A stretch of DNA of 64,000 nucleotides from Nephrocerus scutellatus (Eukaryota; Arthropoda; Insecta; Diptera; Pipunculidae), in NCBI GenBank assembly GCA_947095585.1, contig OX352761.1, positions 24,023,777-24,087,776 of the forward strand, read 5' to 3'. Numbering within the stretch: position 1 is the stretch's first letter; every line of letters begins with the position of its first letter. Both the position numbers and the translations under genes were made by a program. Below are positions 43,911 through 55,505 of the stretch, in pieces. The notes under the pieces were generated by a model. The model was not told where the DNA came from and did no database searches. It saw nothing but the letters and a program-made list of their open reading frames with translations.

Positions 43911-46900
43911 ATGGCGGAATCGGAAAAAATAATGGATTTATTTGCAAAATTGCTAGGAAAACAGCAGGAGTGGATGACCAGTGTGTTAACTGATCAAAAG
44001 GTATTTGTTGAAAAAATGATGCTAAGTGGAACTACAACAAAAGCAAGCGATAACAGTGCTACGACTGTACCAGTGCATAGTAATATTCCAGTATTTCCAC
44101 CGTTTGATAGGCGAAATCAATCATGGAAATCTTTTGTTGATCAATTGAACCAACATTTTCAAGCTTATAATGTTGTAAGTAATATACAAAAAAAGGCATT
44201 TTTCCTGTCTTGGTCCGGCCCGGACTTGTATGAATTGATAAAAAATATTTTTTCCGATACTAGCATAGAAAGTGTATTATACGAAGAGCTTATATCAAAG
44301 CTAACTGCGCATTTCGCTGATAAAACGCATGTTCTAGCAGCCCGTTACGCCTTTTTTCAATTTCGTATGAAAGCAAACCAAACCTATGCAGAGTGGTTAG
44401 CGGATCTTCGTGGTGCTGCGCGTGAGTGTGTATTTGTGTGTGAAAAAGAAGGCTGCGAACAACCGTTTGTGGATAACTTAATTCGCGATATAATTGTGCT
44501 TCACACTCCACACGATGCAGTGCGTGCGGCAGCTTTGCAAAAGTCAAATCCAAGTTTGGACGAAGTGTTAAAAATTGCTGAAACCTTCGAATCAACGCAG
44601 AAGTCTGTTTTGGCTATTAAAGGTGACCATGCAATGCAAGTTCATCACGTGCAACCAATGGGTAAAAATTTCGATAAAAAATATTCAGGCTATAGAGGTC
44701 GATCGCATTCGCGAAAGAGAATGGATGATAAAAGAAGCAATGGTATCAGAGAAGGCAAGCGATCTTGTCCAGGTTGTGGGGTTCGACACAGTTATGTTCA
44801 ATGCCCAATGCGTGATGCTATTTGCCGAATATGCAATGAAAAGGGACACATTTCATCTGTTTGTCGACTGCGCAGAGAAAAATCAAGCAGGCAATACGAA
44901 CGAATTGAGCAAATTCAAACGCTGCGAATTGAAGAAGTACAAGCTTTAAGCAAAAAGAATTTATCAGATGTTACACGACATCAAAGAAATTTTATGGTAC
45001 AGTTGATGGTAAACGGTGTATTGCTAGATTTTCAGCTGGATACAGGAGCGACGTGTTCGATGATTGGGTTGAGAGCCTATAATAAATTGGGTGAGCTAAA
45101 TTGTTCGGAATCCGCTACTGTTCTTCGGACATATGCAAATTATACAGTGCCCATAAAAGGAATCGTCGATGTTTTGGTTCAGTTTCAAGGTTATGAGCAT
45201 AATCTAAATCTGCTAGTGATTGACACATATGAAGGAGGAAATATTCTCGGCATGGACTGGTTTGATGTTCTGGGATTCAAAGTGAGTTGTGCTGATCGTA
45301 TTTTATATACTGAAGTTTCAGATAAAATTGCATTAAAAAACCATTTAGACGAAGTATGCAATAAGTTTTCTAGCGTTTTCAATAAGAATCTTGGTTGCTG
45401 TACTTCGTTTCACGCTAAGCTTAATGTGAAGCCAGATGCCACACCAAAATTTTTCAAACCACGGCCGATTCCATTCGCTCAGAGAGATGCTGTAAAATTG
45501 GAAATAGAACGTCTAGTAAATGCTGGTATACTAAGTTCCGTAGCTACGAGTAATTGGGCAGCTCCAATTGTACCTGTAAAAAAACATTCAGGCGCTACGC
45601 GCATATGTGGCGATTTTAAAGTAACGATTAATCCACAGTTGGAAGTCGATAGGTACCCGCTTCCAAGGGCAGAGGAGATTTTCCACAAGCTACAAGGTGG
45701 TGAGTTTTTCACAAAGATTGATCTAAGTGATGCATATTTTCAAATACCTTTGGATGAAAATTCAAAAAAGTACTTGGTAGTAAACACGCCTTTTGGTTTG
45801 TACCGGTACGAGCGACTCCCGTTCGGAGTGGCAAGTGCTCCAGGGATTTTTCAACGCCTAATGGATCAAGTCATTAGTGGCATGGATCATTGTGCTGCCT
45901 ATTTAGACGATTTCATTGTTACAGGTCGAAATAACAGTGAACACGTTGAGACGGTTAAAGAGCTGTTAAACCGTTTGTCGTCATATGGCCTTCGGTGTAA
46001 TATAAATAAATGCTCATTTGCCCAGCAGAATATTGAATATTTAGGTCATATGATAGATTCAAGGGGGATTAAACCGTCAGACACAAAAACTGAAGCAATA
46101 AATAAGATGAATGCGCCAAAAGATCTTAAACAGTTACAGGCTTTCCTTGGAAAGGTAAATTATTATGGAAAATTTATTGATAACTTGTCTCAAATTGCAG
46201 CGCCACTGAATGAACTTAGGAAGCAGAATATCGTTTTTCATTGGTCTCGCCACCACCAAGAAGCATTTAAAAAACTAAAAGCTGCAGTTGTGGAAGCTAC
46301 TTGCCTTGCGCATTTCACGGATAATTTGCCATTAATCCTAGCTACAGATGCGTCATCTCATGGAATCGGGGCTGTGCTCCTACATCGCTATCAAGATGGA
46401 TCTGAACGACCAATTGCTCATGCATCTAAAACATTAAACGCACAACAGCTGAAATATAGTCAGATTGAAAAGGAAGCCCTAGCCATAATTTTCGGGGTAC
46501 AAAAGTTCCATCAATACGTTTATGGTCGAACGTTTGAGCTTGTGACAGATCATAAGCCGCTTTTATCAATATTTAGTCTGAGTAAACAGCTCCCAACCAT
46601 GACAGCTCACAGATTGCAGCGATGGGCAATAATCCTCATGGGATATACATATACGATAAAGTATAAACCAACAAATCTTCATGGAAATGCTGACGGATTA
46701 TCACGATTACCATCAGGTCCTGATGTTGAATTCGATAAACAAGAAGAAAGCTGTTGTCAAACAAAGGTAGAGCTCGATGAAGAAATTTCTAATTTTCCAG
46801 TCAAGGCTACAGCGTTAGCAAAGGAAACTGCTAAAGATCCAGTGCTCAGAAAGGTGTTTCAGATGTTAGAAACCGGGTGGCCTGAATCTGCCAAAGCTCT

Positions 46901-48068
46901 TAGTGAGGAGTTAAAACCGTTTTTCTTCAGACGTCTTGCTATAGCTCAGCATAATGGAGTGCTAATGGAACAATCGAACGTGTCAAGGGTTATTGTGCCA
47001 ACCAAACTACGTAATAAAGTGCTTGCAATGCTACATACAGGCCATTGGGGCATCGTGAGAACCAAGCAGCTTGCTCGCCGTCACTGCTGGTGGCCGGGGA
47101 TAGACAAAGAGATTAGTGCCCTGATAAATAGTTGCACAACGTGTCTACAAAATAGTTCGAGTCCTCGCAAGGAATTCACGAATTGGCCAACTCCATCGAA
47201 ACCATGGGAAAGGGTACATGTTGATTTCGCTGGTCCTTTTCTGAAAAACATGTATTTAATCTGTGTGGACGCATACTCGAATTTTCCATATGTAGTCGAG
47301 ATGTCAAACACATCAGCGGATGCTACGATTCGTGCTTTGGAAAACATTTTCGCTATAGAGGGTTTGCCAGAACTGTTGGTATCTGATAACGGTCCCCAGT
47401 TTATAGCAGAGAGATTTCAACGTTTCTGTTTGGAAAAGGGTATTCAACATCTTAAATCTGCTCCTTTTCACCCAGCATCAAACGGAGAAGCCGAAAGGAT
47501 GGTCAGAACTTTCAAAACAGCTATGAAAAAACTTAATCATGGAGGTAATAATGAACGTAAAGCTTTACTAAATTTTCTTGAGTCTTACAGGAGCTTACCA
47601 AATTCTACGGGGAAATCACCTGCAGAACTCTTACACGGTAGACAACTCCGCACATTGTTGTCGCAGCTAGCTCCGCGTGCCGTAAGACATTTGATGCCAT
47701 CGCAAAGATCAAAATTTAATATAGGGGATGAGGTATACATAAGAAGTTTTTCCAGTGGACCTAAGTGGATACCAGCGAAGACGACTGCTTTAATCGGAAG
47801 GCGAATGTTCGTTGTACAAACTGATCGAGGTTTAACCAGGAGACATCAAAACCAGATTCGCAAAGCAATTGGCTCCGCCGATTTTGAAGAAGCTAGCCGC
47901 TTGGCAACACTGTGCCAGGAGAAAGATGTTGCTGCCTCCTTACCAGTCTCATCACCTAAAGGGATTCTAAGATCACCAACGGCCGAACTTCCTAGACGCT
48001 CTGCTCGAGAACGAAAGCCAGCGGTTCGTTTCACATCCAGTGAGAAAATTCGTCACCGACGACGCTGA
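43911..48068 (+). CDS. Gag-Pol polyprotein of the gypsy element (1385 aa)
   Basis: Start chosen at ATG 43911, the first ATG after the primer site. Domains in order: Gag (about 1-270); two zinc knuckles from Cys286 (CPGCGVRHSYVQC) and Cys305 (CRICNEKGHISSVC); aspartic protease with LDTGATCSMI (Asp377); reverse transcriptase with IDLSDAYFQIPL (Asp604) and YLDD (664-667); RNase H with TDASSHGIGAVL (Asp813); integrase with an HHCC zinc site starting near His1042 and the catalytic triad Asp1105 (HVDFAGPF), Asp1159 (SDNGPQF) and Glu1195 (NGEAER), the last two 35 residues apart. All catalytic residues are present and there are no stops or frameshifts. Gag and Pol are in one frame, so no frameshift signal is needed. 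It acts in cytoplasmic particles and then in the nucleus to integrate. Confidence 0.93.
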   Translation: MAESEKIMDLFAKLLGKQQEWMTSVLTDQKVFVEKMMLSGTTTKASDNSATTVPVHSNIPVFPPFDRRNQSWKSFVDQLNQHFQAYNVVSNIQKKAFFLSWSGPDLYELIKNIFSDTSIESVLYEELISKLTAHFADKTHVLAARYAFFQFRMKANQTYAEWLADLRGAARECVFVCEKEGCEQPFVDNLIRDIIVLHTPHDAVRAAALQKSNPSLDEVLKIAETFESTQKSVLAIKGDHAMQVHHVQPMGKNFDKKYSGYRGRSHSRKRMDDKRSNGIREGKRSCPGCGVRHSYVQCPMRDAICRICNEKGHISSVCRLRREKSSRQYERIEQIQTLRIEEVQALSKKNLSDVTRHQRNFMVQLMVNGVLLDFQLDTGATCSMIGLRAYNKLGELNCSESATVLRTYANYTVPIKGIVDVLVQFQGYEHNLNLLVIDTYEGGNILGMDWFDVLGFKVSCADRILYTEVSDKIALKNHLDEVCNKFSSVFNKNLGCCTSFHAKLNVKPDATPKFFKPRPIPFAQRDAVKLEIERLVNAGILSSVATSNWAAPIVPVKKHSGATRICGDFKVTINPQLEVDRYPLPRAEEIFHKLQGGEFFTKIDLSDAYFQIPLDENSKKYLVVNTPFGLYRYERLPFGVASAPGIFQRLMDQVISGMDHCAAYLDDFIVTGRNNSEHVETVKELLNRLSSYGLRCNINKCSFAQQNIEYLGHMIDSRGIKPSDTKTEAINKMNAPKDLKQLQAFLGKVNYYGKFIDNLSQIAAPLNELRKQNIVFHWSRHHQEAFKKLKAAVVEATCLAHFTDNLPLILATDASSHGIGAVLLHRYQDGSERPIAHASKTLNAQQLKYSQIEKEALAIIFGVQKFHQYVYGRTFELVTDHKPLLSIFSLSKQLPTMTAHRLQRWAIILMGYTYTIKYKPTNLHGNADGLSRLPSGPDVEFDKQEESCCQTKVELDEEISNFPVKATALAKETAKDPVLRKVFQMLETGWPESAKALSEELKPFFFRRLAIAQHNGVLMEQSNVSRVIVPTKLRNKVLAMLHTGHWGIVRTKQLARRHCWWPGIDKEISALINSCTTCLQNSSSPRKEFTNWPTPSKPWERVHVDFAGPFLKNMYLICVDAYSNFPYVVEMSNTSADATIRALENIFAIEGLPELLVSDNGPQFIAERFQRFCLEKGIQHLKSAPFHPASNGEAERMVRTFKTAMKKLNHGGNNERKALLNFLESYRSLPNSTGKSPAELLHGRQLRTLLSQLAPRAVRHLMPSQRSKFNIGDEVYIRSFSSGPKWIPAKTTALIGRRMFVVQTDRGLTRRHQNQIRKAIGSADFEEASRLATLCQEKDVAASLPVSSPKGILRSPTAELPRRSARERKPAVRFTSSEKIRHRRR

Positions 48069-48071
48069 TTT

Positions 48072-48084
48072 TGTCGGGGAGGAA
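48072..48084 (+). other. Polypurine tract
   Basis: The purine-rich GTCGGGGAGGAA immediately precedes the 3' LTR and would prime plus-strand DNA synthesis. Confidence 0.7.
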
Positions 48085-48267
48085 TGTTGTATTATTACAC
48101 ACATACAATTGTATATGTATCATTTTGATATTTTAGTAGCAGCGCATTAGCGTCAGTTGACTTATAACTCTGGCGCGCTACACATCGCATTCACATTCGC
48201 ATTCATAATTATGTAATTAATATTAAGTTAAATAGAGGTTAAATAAATATAATTGAAGTACACAACA
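48085..48267 (+). repeat. 3' LTR of the gypsy element (183 bp)
   Basis: Identical by eye to 43715-43897; followed by the target duplication CCAAA at 48268-48272. Confidence 0.93.
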
Positions 48268-49926
48268 CCAAAGGAAGTAAACATTTGTGGATCATTCGTG
48301 AAACGTATTAAAAATACTGCCTCGTCTTCAATTCCAACGCTCATTCACAATGACATTCCAACTGTCAGCTCAAAAGACAAGGCCAATCTGCTTGCTTCAC
48401 ATTTCGCAGCTAGCTCTACGCTGCCAGATAGCGCGTTGTCGCCGCCTGTACTTGCAAGAGTTGAATCCTCTATGGGACAGATTTACTTCCGTACTCGTCA
48501 AGTGGCAAGGGTATTAATTGATCTCAACATTCATAAATCTGCTGGGCCTGATGGCATTCCCGCTATAGTTTTGAAGAGTTGTTCTTCAACGTTGGCATTA
48601 CCATTGCGCAGACTTTTCCATTTCTCTTATTCTTCTGGAGTCGTCGCAAGGAATTGCAAAACAGCCTTTATCCAGCCTGTTCCTAAAAAAGGCGAAACGT
48701 CATCCCTTTCCTCGTACCGACCCATTGCACTAACATCTATACTCTCCAAGGTCATGGAAACCCTGATCAATCGTAAGCTTATGCAATACCTTGAATCACG
48801 TAAAATCCTTAGTGACCAGCAGTATGGTTTTCGTAGGCAACGTTCTACACCCTGCTCAATTGGACTAGTAACTACCTTTCTGACCGTTCAATCCAGGTCG
48901 TATTGGACGGATTCAAATCCAATGTTCAATGCATAAACGCCAGTGTTCCTCAAGGCTCTGTTTTATCTCCGACACTCTTTCTGATTTTCATTAATGATCT
49001 CCTATCCACCACCTTTAATCCAATCCATTCTTTCGCTGACAGTACTCTTAGCTTCACGCTTTCTACACGACCCTCTTCGTTACAAGTCGTTACGTATGTT
49101 AAGCACGTTAAATTCTGACCTTGACAGCATAACAAGAGTTGAATTTAACCCTTCTAAAACCCAATGCTGTCTTCTGTCGTCTAAGCGTAATTTAAACCCC
49201 CAACCTTTATCCATGAATGGTTCTTGCATCAGAGAAACTGAAAAATCTCAATTCTCGGTACGTGCGTCAACAACAGGCTTCGTTGGAACGACCACATATT
49301 TGCCATCGCCAAAAATGCTGTGAGATGTTTAGGTTTCCTAAAACGGTGCATGATGTACTTCACTCCTTCAGATCTGGCTACTATTTACGAGGTGTACATT
49401 CGCCCTAAACTCGAATACAATTGTATTGTCTAGGCAGGTGCCCCCAAGACCACATTGCATCTACTAGACAGAGTTCAGAAATGCGCGTTAAAACTTATTG
49501 GTGACGTTCATATCGCGAAAACAATCGAATCGCTTGAACATCGTAGTAATGTTTCCTGCCTGTCACTGTTTTATCGCTTTTTCCACAAGCGGTATTCAAA
49601 AGAAATATCCAAATGCATCCCGCCTATTCTCTAACCTATCCGAAATATCCGTGCCTCAATTCGAGCTCACGGGTCTACCATTAAGCCTATCTTCGGACGT
49701 ACTAACCAATTCAGAGATTCCTTCTTTAGCCGCACGATAGTTATATGGAACGATTTGCCCGATTCCGTGTTACCGCATTTTTATGATCTGCAGTCGTTTA
49801 AGACACGCGTGCATAGACATCTCATCTTTTCCTCTCCCTAATTTTCTAACGCCCACGCTGTGCTAAGCATTATAAGGGTGCAAACCCCTTTAGCGTGTGT
49901 ACATTATAAAAAAAAAAAAAAAAAAA
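48268..49926 (+). mobile_element. Jockey-like LINE, 3' part (RT) with poly(A)
   Basis: Continuation of 42600-43714. 48290-48890 encodes the region before and into the RT: 'LIDLNIHKSAGPDGIPAIVL', 'QPVPKKGETSSLSSYRPIAL', 'ILSKVMETLINRKLMQYLES' and 'QYGFRRQRSTPCSI'. A deletion then removes the first catalytic block. 'ASVPQGSVLSPTLFLIFIND' and a shifted 'SFADSTLSF' follow (catalytic FADD changed to FADS). 49140-49840 is the C-terminal region. It ends at a 19-base poly(A) (49908-49926), the normal 3' end of a reverse-transcribed LINE. Confidence 0.85.
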
Positions 49927-50082
49927 GATTCATAGTGCAACAAGAGTAGAGCAAGTTTTAATTGTTGCCTGGCTCTTACCATAAACGGAAAATTTTTAAA
50001 AGTTAGTATTCCATTAGTAATTATACCTTCGCACCATAGTGCACTTTGGAATGAATTAACTTACAAAAGTTCTGTACTGTGT
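49927..50082. other. No feature recognised
   Basis: AT-rich spacer between LINE remnants. Confidence 0.35.
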
Positions 50083-50275
50083 AATTATACAGAGCGCGGA
50101 TTGTATCAACACGATAGACTGCATCTGCGAATCAGATTCTAATCAACACGGCTGCCCTTCGGAATTAAGTGACCAGAAAAAAATACGTTCAAGCGACTCC
50201 TCCATTAATGCAGGCAGAGTGTTGTTCAGGGCGTAGAAGAGAGATAGACACGTCTTAAATCGTAGAGAGAGAGAA
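50083..50275 (+). mobile_element. RTE-like LINE linker fragment
   Basis: GAGCGCGGATTGTATCA...CGAATCAGATTC...CAACACGGCTGCCCTT...GAGATAGACACGTCTTAAA aligns with 63557-63745, the linker after the endonuclease of the right-edge RTE-like element. Truncated. Confidence 0.7.
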
Positions 50276-51904
50276 TTCAATGCGGAATTCAATTTCATTT
50301 AGCTCCAATTCAACTCCAATTCAAAGCGCGTAAGCGTAACATTAACTACTGCTTTCTTTACAGAAGCCCTAATTTAGACAGTATCTCACATAGTAATAAG
50401 TTAGATGCACTGCCTGTCTCGATTTCTAGAATTATATCGCTTCATCTACTCGTACATTATTATTGCAAGCGATTTCAATGTATAGAATTCTAGTTGGCTT
50501 CGCCATTTAGGCAACAACACGCCAAGGAAGGGATGTTGAGTTATTTGCTGAGATAAACAATCTCACTCAGCTTGCGAATGAGCCCACTAGAATTCCAAAA
50601 ATTGTTTGTTATAACGGTTATACCCTTGGCTTGTTTCTTACCACTCATCCTAACAAATACACCGTCAGTGTACATAACCTCTAGCTTCCTGTGTAGTATC
50701 TGCTAATTTCTCGTTGTCGAATCACGCAGTTAAAGAGGAAACTCCTAAAATAAAAGTATGGCTACACGAGAATACCGACTGGGATGGCCTCAACAATTTC
50801 TTTAGGAATATTAACTGGCCACTTAATGCCAATTGTAGTTTGGATGCCATTTATGATATGATCGCAAACATAATCCATGAGGTTATGACAAATTTATCCC
50901 CTCCAGGACAAAGTATATCAAACCGAAGGAAAATGCTTGGTATGATTTAAGCTGCAAAGAGGCTTCTTGAAACAGGGAAGTATGATTTCGGTTATGTAAA
51001 AAAAAATCCCACTGTAGAAAACCGAACCAAATTTAAACGAGTCAAGAATGATAACAATGCCTACCTTACCTTGACTCAATTTCGACTATGACCAGAAACT
51101 GAGACAAAAATTGCTTCAATATCCCAAAGGAAGTAAGAATTTTTTTAAAAATACTGCCGTGTCTTCAATTACAATGCTCATTCACAAGATCAACCGATAG
51201 CTCTATAGACAAGGCCATTCCACCTTCACATTCCACCCTTAAAGCTACCAGATAGCGCGTTGTCGCCGCCTTTCTGACCAGGTTGTATTGGACGGTTTCA
51301 AATCCAATGTTCATCGCATAAATGCCGGCGTTCCACAAGGCTCTGTTCTGTCTCCGACACTCTTTCTTATTTTCCTTAATGATCTCCTATCCGCTACTTC
51401 TAACCGAATTAATTCTTTCGCTGACAACACTCTTAGCTTTTTATATGATTCCACGCTTTCTGCACGCCCCTCTTCATCGCAAGTGTAACTCGATTAACTA
51501 AGTATGTTTAACACGTTAAATTCTGATCTTGATAGCATAACAAGGCGGGGACTTCACAATAGAGTATAATTTACGCTACCAAAACCGAATGTTATCTTCT
51601 GTTGTCTGAGTTTAATTTAAACACCCAACTGTTATCCATGAATCGATCTTGCATCCAAGAAACTGAATAACTCGCATGTGCGTCAACAACAAGCTTCATT
51701 GGAACGGCACCTATACGCCATCGCTAAGAATGCTGCGAAATGTCTAAGTTTCCTAAAACGGTGAAACATTTACTTCACTCAATCTGGCTACTATTTGCAA
51801 GGCATATATTTGCCATAAACTTGAATATAACTGTATTGTCTTGGCAGGTGTCCCCAAGAACACATTACATCTACAACACATTACTCAGCCCAACCTCCAA
51901 CCCA
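50276..51904 (+). mobile_element. Second jockey-like LINE copy, decayed
   Basis: Parallels 42890-43714 and 48268-49440 without the gypsy insert: endonuclease pieces, 'VKEETPKIKVWLHENTDWDG', and the empty target site TCCCAAAGGAAG at 51123-51134. RT pieces follow: 'NAGVPQGSVLSPTLFLIFLN' and 'SFADNTLSFLYDSTLSARPS', with FADN in place of FADD. Many deletions and stops. Confidence 0.8.
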
Positions 51905-52800
51905 TCCGCAATAAAGAGCTCAAAAGTTATGAAAAAACAGTCCACCGGCAAAAGAAACCCTGGAAGAAGAATCTCGACCGTGATCTAGAACAGTACAGAT
52001 AGCGAGGACCGCACTGGAGTTGGAGTTATAACTAAAGGCCGCGGTATGACACAATATACACCGTGTTACACATTATGCAAGGACAAAGAGGGCAATCTGA
52101 TCGCCGATCTCAAAGGCATCTTAGACCGATGGGAAGAGTTTCATGAATTGCTAAATGGCCAGCTACCTGAAGAATTGGAAGCTCCACCAATAACCGAAGA
52201 CCAAACTATGCTGCGGCCACCAAGCATAAACGAAGTAAGCAGAGTGATAAATCGTCTTGAAAAAATTTAGGCTTCGGGATCAGATGGTATCCCAGTGGAG
52301 CTATTTAAATCAGGAGGTTCTCCGCTACACCAAACAATTCATGAGCTAATAATGCAAGTATGGGAGAAAGAAGTGATGCCAGAAGACTGGCGAAGAGGCA
52401 TGCTGTGACCCAAGAAATGACAGAATTCGGTATGCCGAAAAAAAAAAAGTGACACAACTATGTAGGTTGACCATGACCAATGTTATGAGTCAAGTATTCA
52501 GATCACTATCAAGCCTATTCAACATCTATTACGGGCTCCGACAAAGGGATTTACTGGTCTGCGTCCTCTTCAACCTTTCGCTGAAGATGTAACGCCGAGA
52601 GAAACAATCCTCTATAAGTCTATTCAGATACTGTCTTACGCAGACGATATTGGCTTCTTTGGTAGAAATCCTATACTTGGCGTGTCCATATTTGTGTTCT
52701 TTTAATAGCTCCGCTGGGTTATCCTCTGATCCCGAGGCCCAATTGTGTTTATGCAAATGCAAATGCACGAAAGCATCGTCAGCGTAGATCTTTATTTAAC
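51905..52800 (+). mobile_element. RTE-like LINE RT fragment, decayed
   Basis: Begins with sequence matching 63915-64000 (AGTTATGAAAAAACAGTCCA). It continues with a linker ('DLKGILDRWEEFHELLNGQL', 'ITEDQTMLRPPSINEVSRVI') and RT pieces ('ASGSDGIPVELFKSGG', 'VWEKEVMPEDWRRGML', 'LSYADDIGFFGRN') parallel to 56220-56830. Stops and deletions throughout. Confidence 0.78.
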
Positions 52801-53744
52801 TAGCGAGAAAATTAATGTGGCAAAACTAACGTGCCCAGACAGGATTTCCGTATCGCTTTCTAGTCCAAAAAGATCCACAAATGGCTCGGACAGTTGATGG
52901 TTCATGTAACAACTCCAAGCAAATATATTCGTGGATTGTAAGCAATATTTCAGACGGTACAAGATTTATAAGATGGTAGGTTTACCATATTACGTTAAAT
53001 TTGTCTGTAACGAAGCAAATATTATGATGGCCTGGAAATATTTAGCTCAATTTAACAACTTTGATGTTTCATTTTTCTCCAGTTTTCAAATACCAAAATC
53101 CACCGCAAAGCATAAAAAAAAATTTGAACCTTGTATACGACTCGTTTATTGCCAGTCGAATAGACTATCTATCAACAATTCCTTAGCCTGTCATTTAATA
53201 TACATATATACAAGTAAAACTTAAAAACTTCAAACAAAACAAAAATTACAGAATGTATATAACTCTATACATACAGGGATCCACCGGATATGACAATTTT
53301 ATGTAATAATTACATAAACATATAATTAATATAAAAGTGTTTACCGTTTAAATTAAAGATACTTATTATTTCAATCAGAAGTGACAGTTTGAAGTTTAAC
53401 AATTTAAATGCCAGTTAATCTAAATAGCATACAAAAAGTTACAATTACTAGTTTCAGTCTCGCGTAACATGCGAGCAATTTGTTTGTAACAAAATTTCGT
53501 ATACGAGTATATAGATACTCGTCATACTTGAATTTAATTGCAGTTATTAATTAATTATAGAAAAAAATATACTATTTCAATTGTAATAGAATAATTGAAT
53601 GGTGGCCGTAAATCATGGAGTTTCAATTAATCCCATTTACACAATATTATTACAAGTAGCGGTTAAGATGCATTAATGAATTAAAATACTATTCTATTCA
53701 ATTATTGTGTTGTGCAGATTTTGAAGTAATAAATGAAAGTATTT
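52801..53744. other. AT-rich stretch, nothing recognised
   Basis: A 97-codon frame at 52931-53224 has no recognised similarity and poor coding character. No other feature is seen. Confidence 0.35.
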
Positions 53745-53782
53745 TTTTTATTAAATTCTCTATATTAACTTTGCCCGTGTGC
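53745..53782 (-). repeat. Modular repeat end adjoining the (TTTG)n tract
   Basis: TTAAATTCTCTATATTAACTTTGCCCGTGTGC is the inverted end of the modular repeat. In other minus copies the variable tetranucleotide tract follows at this point. Confidence 0.75.
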
Positions 53783-55327
53783 TTGTTTGTTTGTTTGTTT
53801 GTTTGTTTGTTTGTTTGTTTGTTTGTTTGTTTGTTTGTTTGTTTGTTTGTTTGTTTGTTTGTTTGTTTGTTTGTTTGTTTGTTTGTTTGTTTGTTTGTTT
53901 GTTTGTTTGTTTGTTTGTTTGTTTGTTTGTTTGTTTGTTTGTTTGTTTGTTTGTTTGTTTGTTTGTTTGTTTGTTTGTTTGTTTGTTTGTTTGTTTGTTT
54001 GTTTGTTTGTTTGTTTGTTTGTTTGTTTGTTTGTTTGTTTGTTTGTTTGTTTGTTTGTTTGTTTGTTTGTTTGTTTGTTTGTTTGTTTGTTTGTTTGTTT
54101 GTTTGTTTGTTTGTTTGTTTGTTTGTTTGTTTGTTTGTTTGTTTGTTTGTTTGTTTGTTTGTTTGTTTGTTTGTTTGTTTGTTTGTTTGTTTGTTTGTTT
54201 GTTTGTTTGTTTGTTTGTTTGTTTGTTTGTTTGTTTGTTTGTTTGTTTGTTTGTTTGTTTGTTTGTTTGTTTGTTTGTTTGTTTGTTTGTTTGTTTGTTT
54301 GTTTGTTTGTTTGTTTGTTTGTTTGTTTGTTTGTTTGTTTGTTTGTTTGTTTGTTTGTTTGTTTGTTTGTTTGTTTGTTTGTTTGTTTGTTTGTTTGTTT
54401 GTTTGTTTGTTTGTTTGTTTGTTTGTTTGTTTGTTTGTTTGTTTGTTTGTTTGTTTGTTTGTTTGTTTGTTTGTTTGTTTGTTTGTTTGTTTGTTTGTGT
54501 GTGTGTTTGTTTGTTTGTTTGTTTGTTTGTTTGTTTGTTTGTGTGTGTGTTTGTTTGTTTGTTTGTTTGTTTGTTTGTTTGTTTGTTTGTTTGTTTGTTT
54601 GTTTGTTTGTTTGTTTGTTTGTTTGTTTGTTTGTTTGTTTGTTTGTTTGTTTGTTTGTTTGTTTGTTTGTTTGTTTGTTTGTTTGTTTGTTTGTTTGTTT
54701 GTTTGTTTGTTTGTTTGTTTGTTTGTTTGTTTGTTTGTTTGTTTGTTTGTTTGTTTGTTTGTTTGTTTGTTTGTTTGTTTGTTTGTTTGTTTGTTTGTTT
54801 GTTTGTTTGTTTGTTTGTTTGTTTGTTTGTTTGTTTGTTTGTTTGTTTGTTTGTTTGTTTGTTTGTTTGTTTGTTTGTTTGTTTGTTTGTTTGTTTGTTT
54901 GTTTGTTTGTTTGTTTGTTTGTTTGTTTGTTTGTTTGTTTGTTTGTTTGTTTGTTTGTTTGTTTGTTTGTTTGTTTGTTTGTTTGTTTGTTTGTTTGTTT
55001 GTTTGTTTGTTTGTTTGTTTGTTTGTTTGTTTGTTTGTTTGTTTGTTTGTTTGTTTGTTTGTTTGTTTGTTTGTTTGTTTGTTTGTTTGTTTGTTTGTTT
55101 GTTTGTTTGTTTGTTTGTTTGTTTGTTTGTTTGTTTGTTTGTTTGTTTGTTTGTTTGTTTGTTTGTTTGTTTGTTTGTTTGTTTGTTTGTTTGTTTGTTT
55201 GTTTGTTTGTTTGTTTGTTTGTTTGTTTGTTTGTTTGTTTGTTTGTTTGTTTGTTTGTTTGTTTGTTTGTTTGTTTGTTTGTTTGTTTGTTTGTTTGTTT
55301 GTTTGTTTGTTTGTTTGTTTGTTTGTT
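53783..55327. repeat. (TTTG)n microsatellite, about 1.55 kb
   Basis: About 386 tandem units of TTTG (CAAA on the other strand), broken only by short GTGTGTGTTTG-type variants near 54497 and 54541. Because the unit is 4 bp and has no stop in any frame of either orientation, several frames stay open over more than 500 codons ((VCLF)n or (KQTN)n). These are not genes. Confidence 0.97.
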
Positions 55328-55505
55328 GTTACTCTAAACAAAGCCTTTTCCCAAAGTGCTTTCACAGATGTTATGTGATGTAATTGAACGCACTATGGCT
55401 GGATATAAAAAATAGCTTGTATGGTATGGGTTTTATAGAGGTTAGTGGAATCACAATGTTTCAGGGCTTTTCGTATGATTGCAAGGCCCACTTTCCTATA
55501 TTCTT
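55328..55505 (-). repeat. Dispersed 180 bp segment shared with 18597-18776
   Basis: Inverted match to 18597-18776, running from TTACTCTAAACAAAGCC at the microsatellite border to the start of the next modular repeat. Confidence 0.65.

Larger units (their letters stand above)
43715..48267 (+). mobile_element. Complete Ty3/gypsy LTR retrotransposon, 4553 bp, apparently intact
   Basis: Two identical 183 bp LTRs, a tRNA-type primer binding site, a single open gag-pol frame and a purine tract (GGGGAGGAA) just before the 3' LTR. Flanked by the 5 bp duplication CCAAA. No env frame. The short LTRs, single frame and serine-tRNA primer site resemble the Mag group of Ty3/gypsy elements. Inserted within a jockey-like LINE. 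Intactness and identical LTRs point to recent transposition. Confidence 0.93.

Noticed and set aside
53698..55383. Several open frames of more than 500 codons on both strands
   Set aside because: They are translations of the (TTTG)n/(CAAA)n microsatellite, which has no stop codon in the frames concerned; no gene structure.
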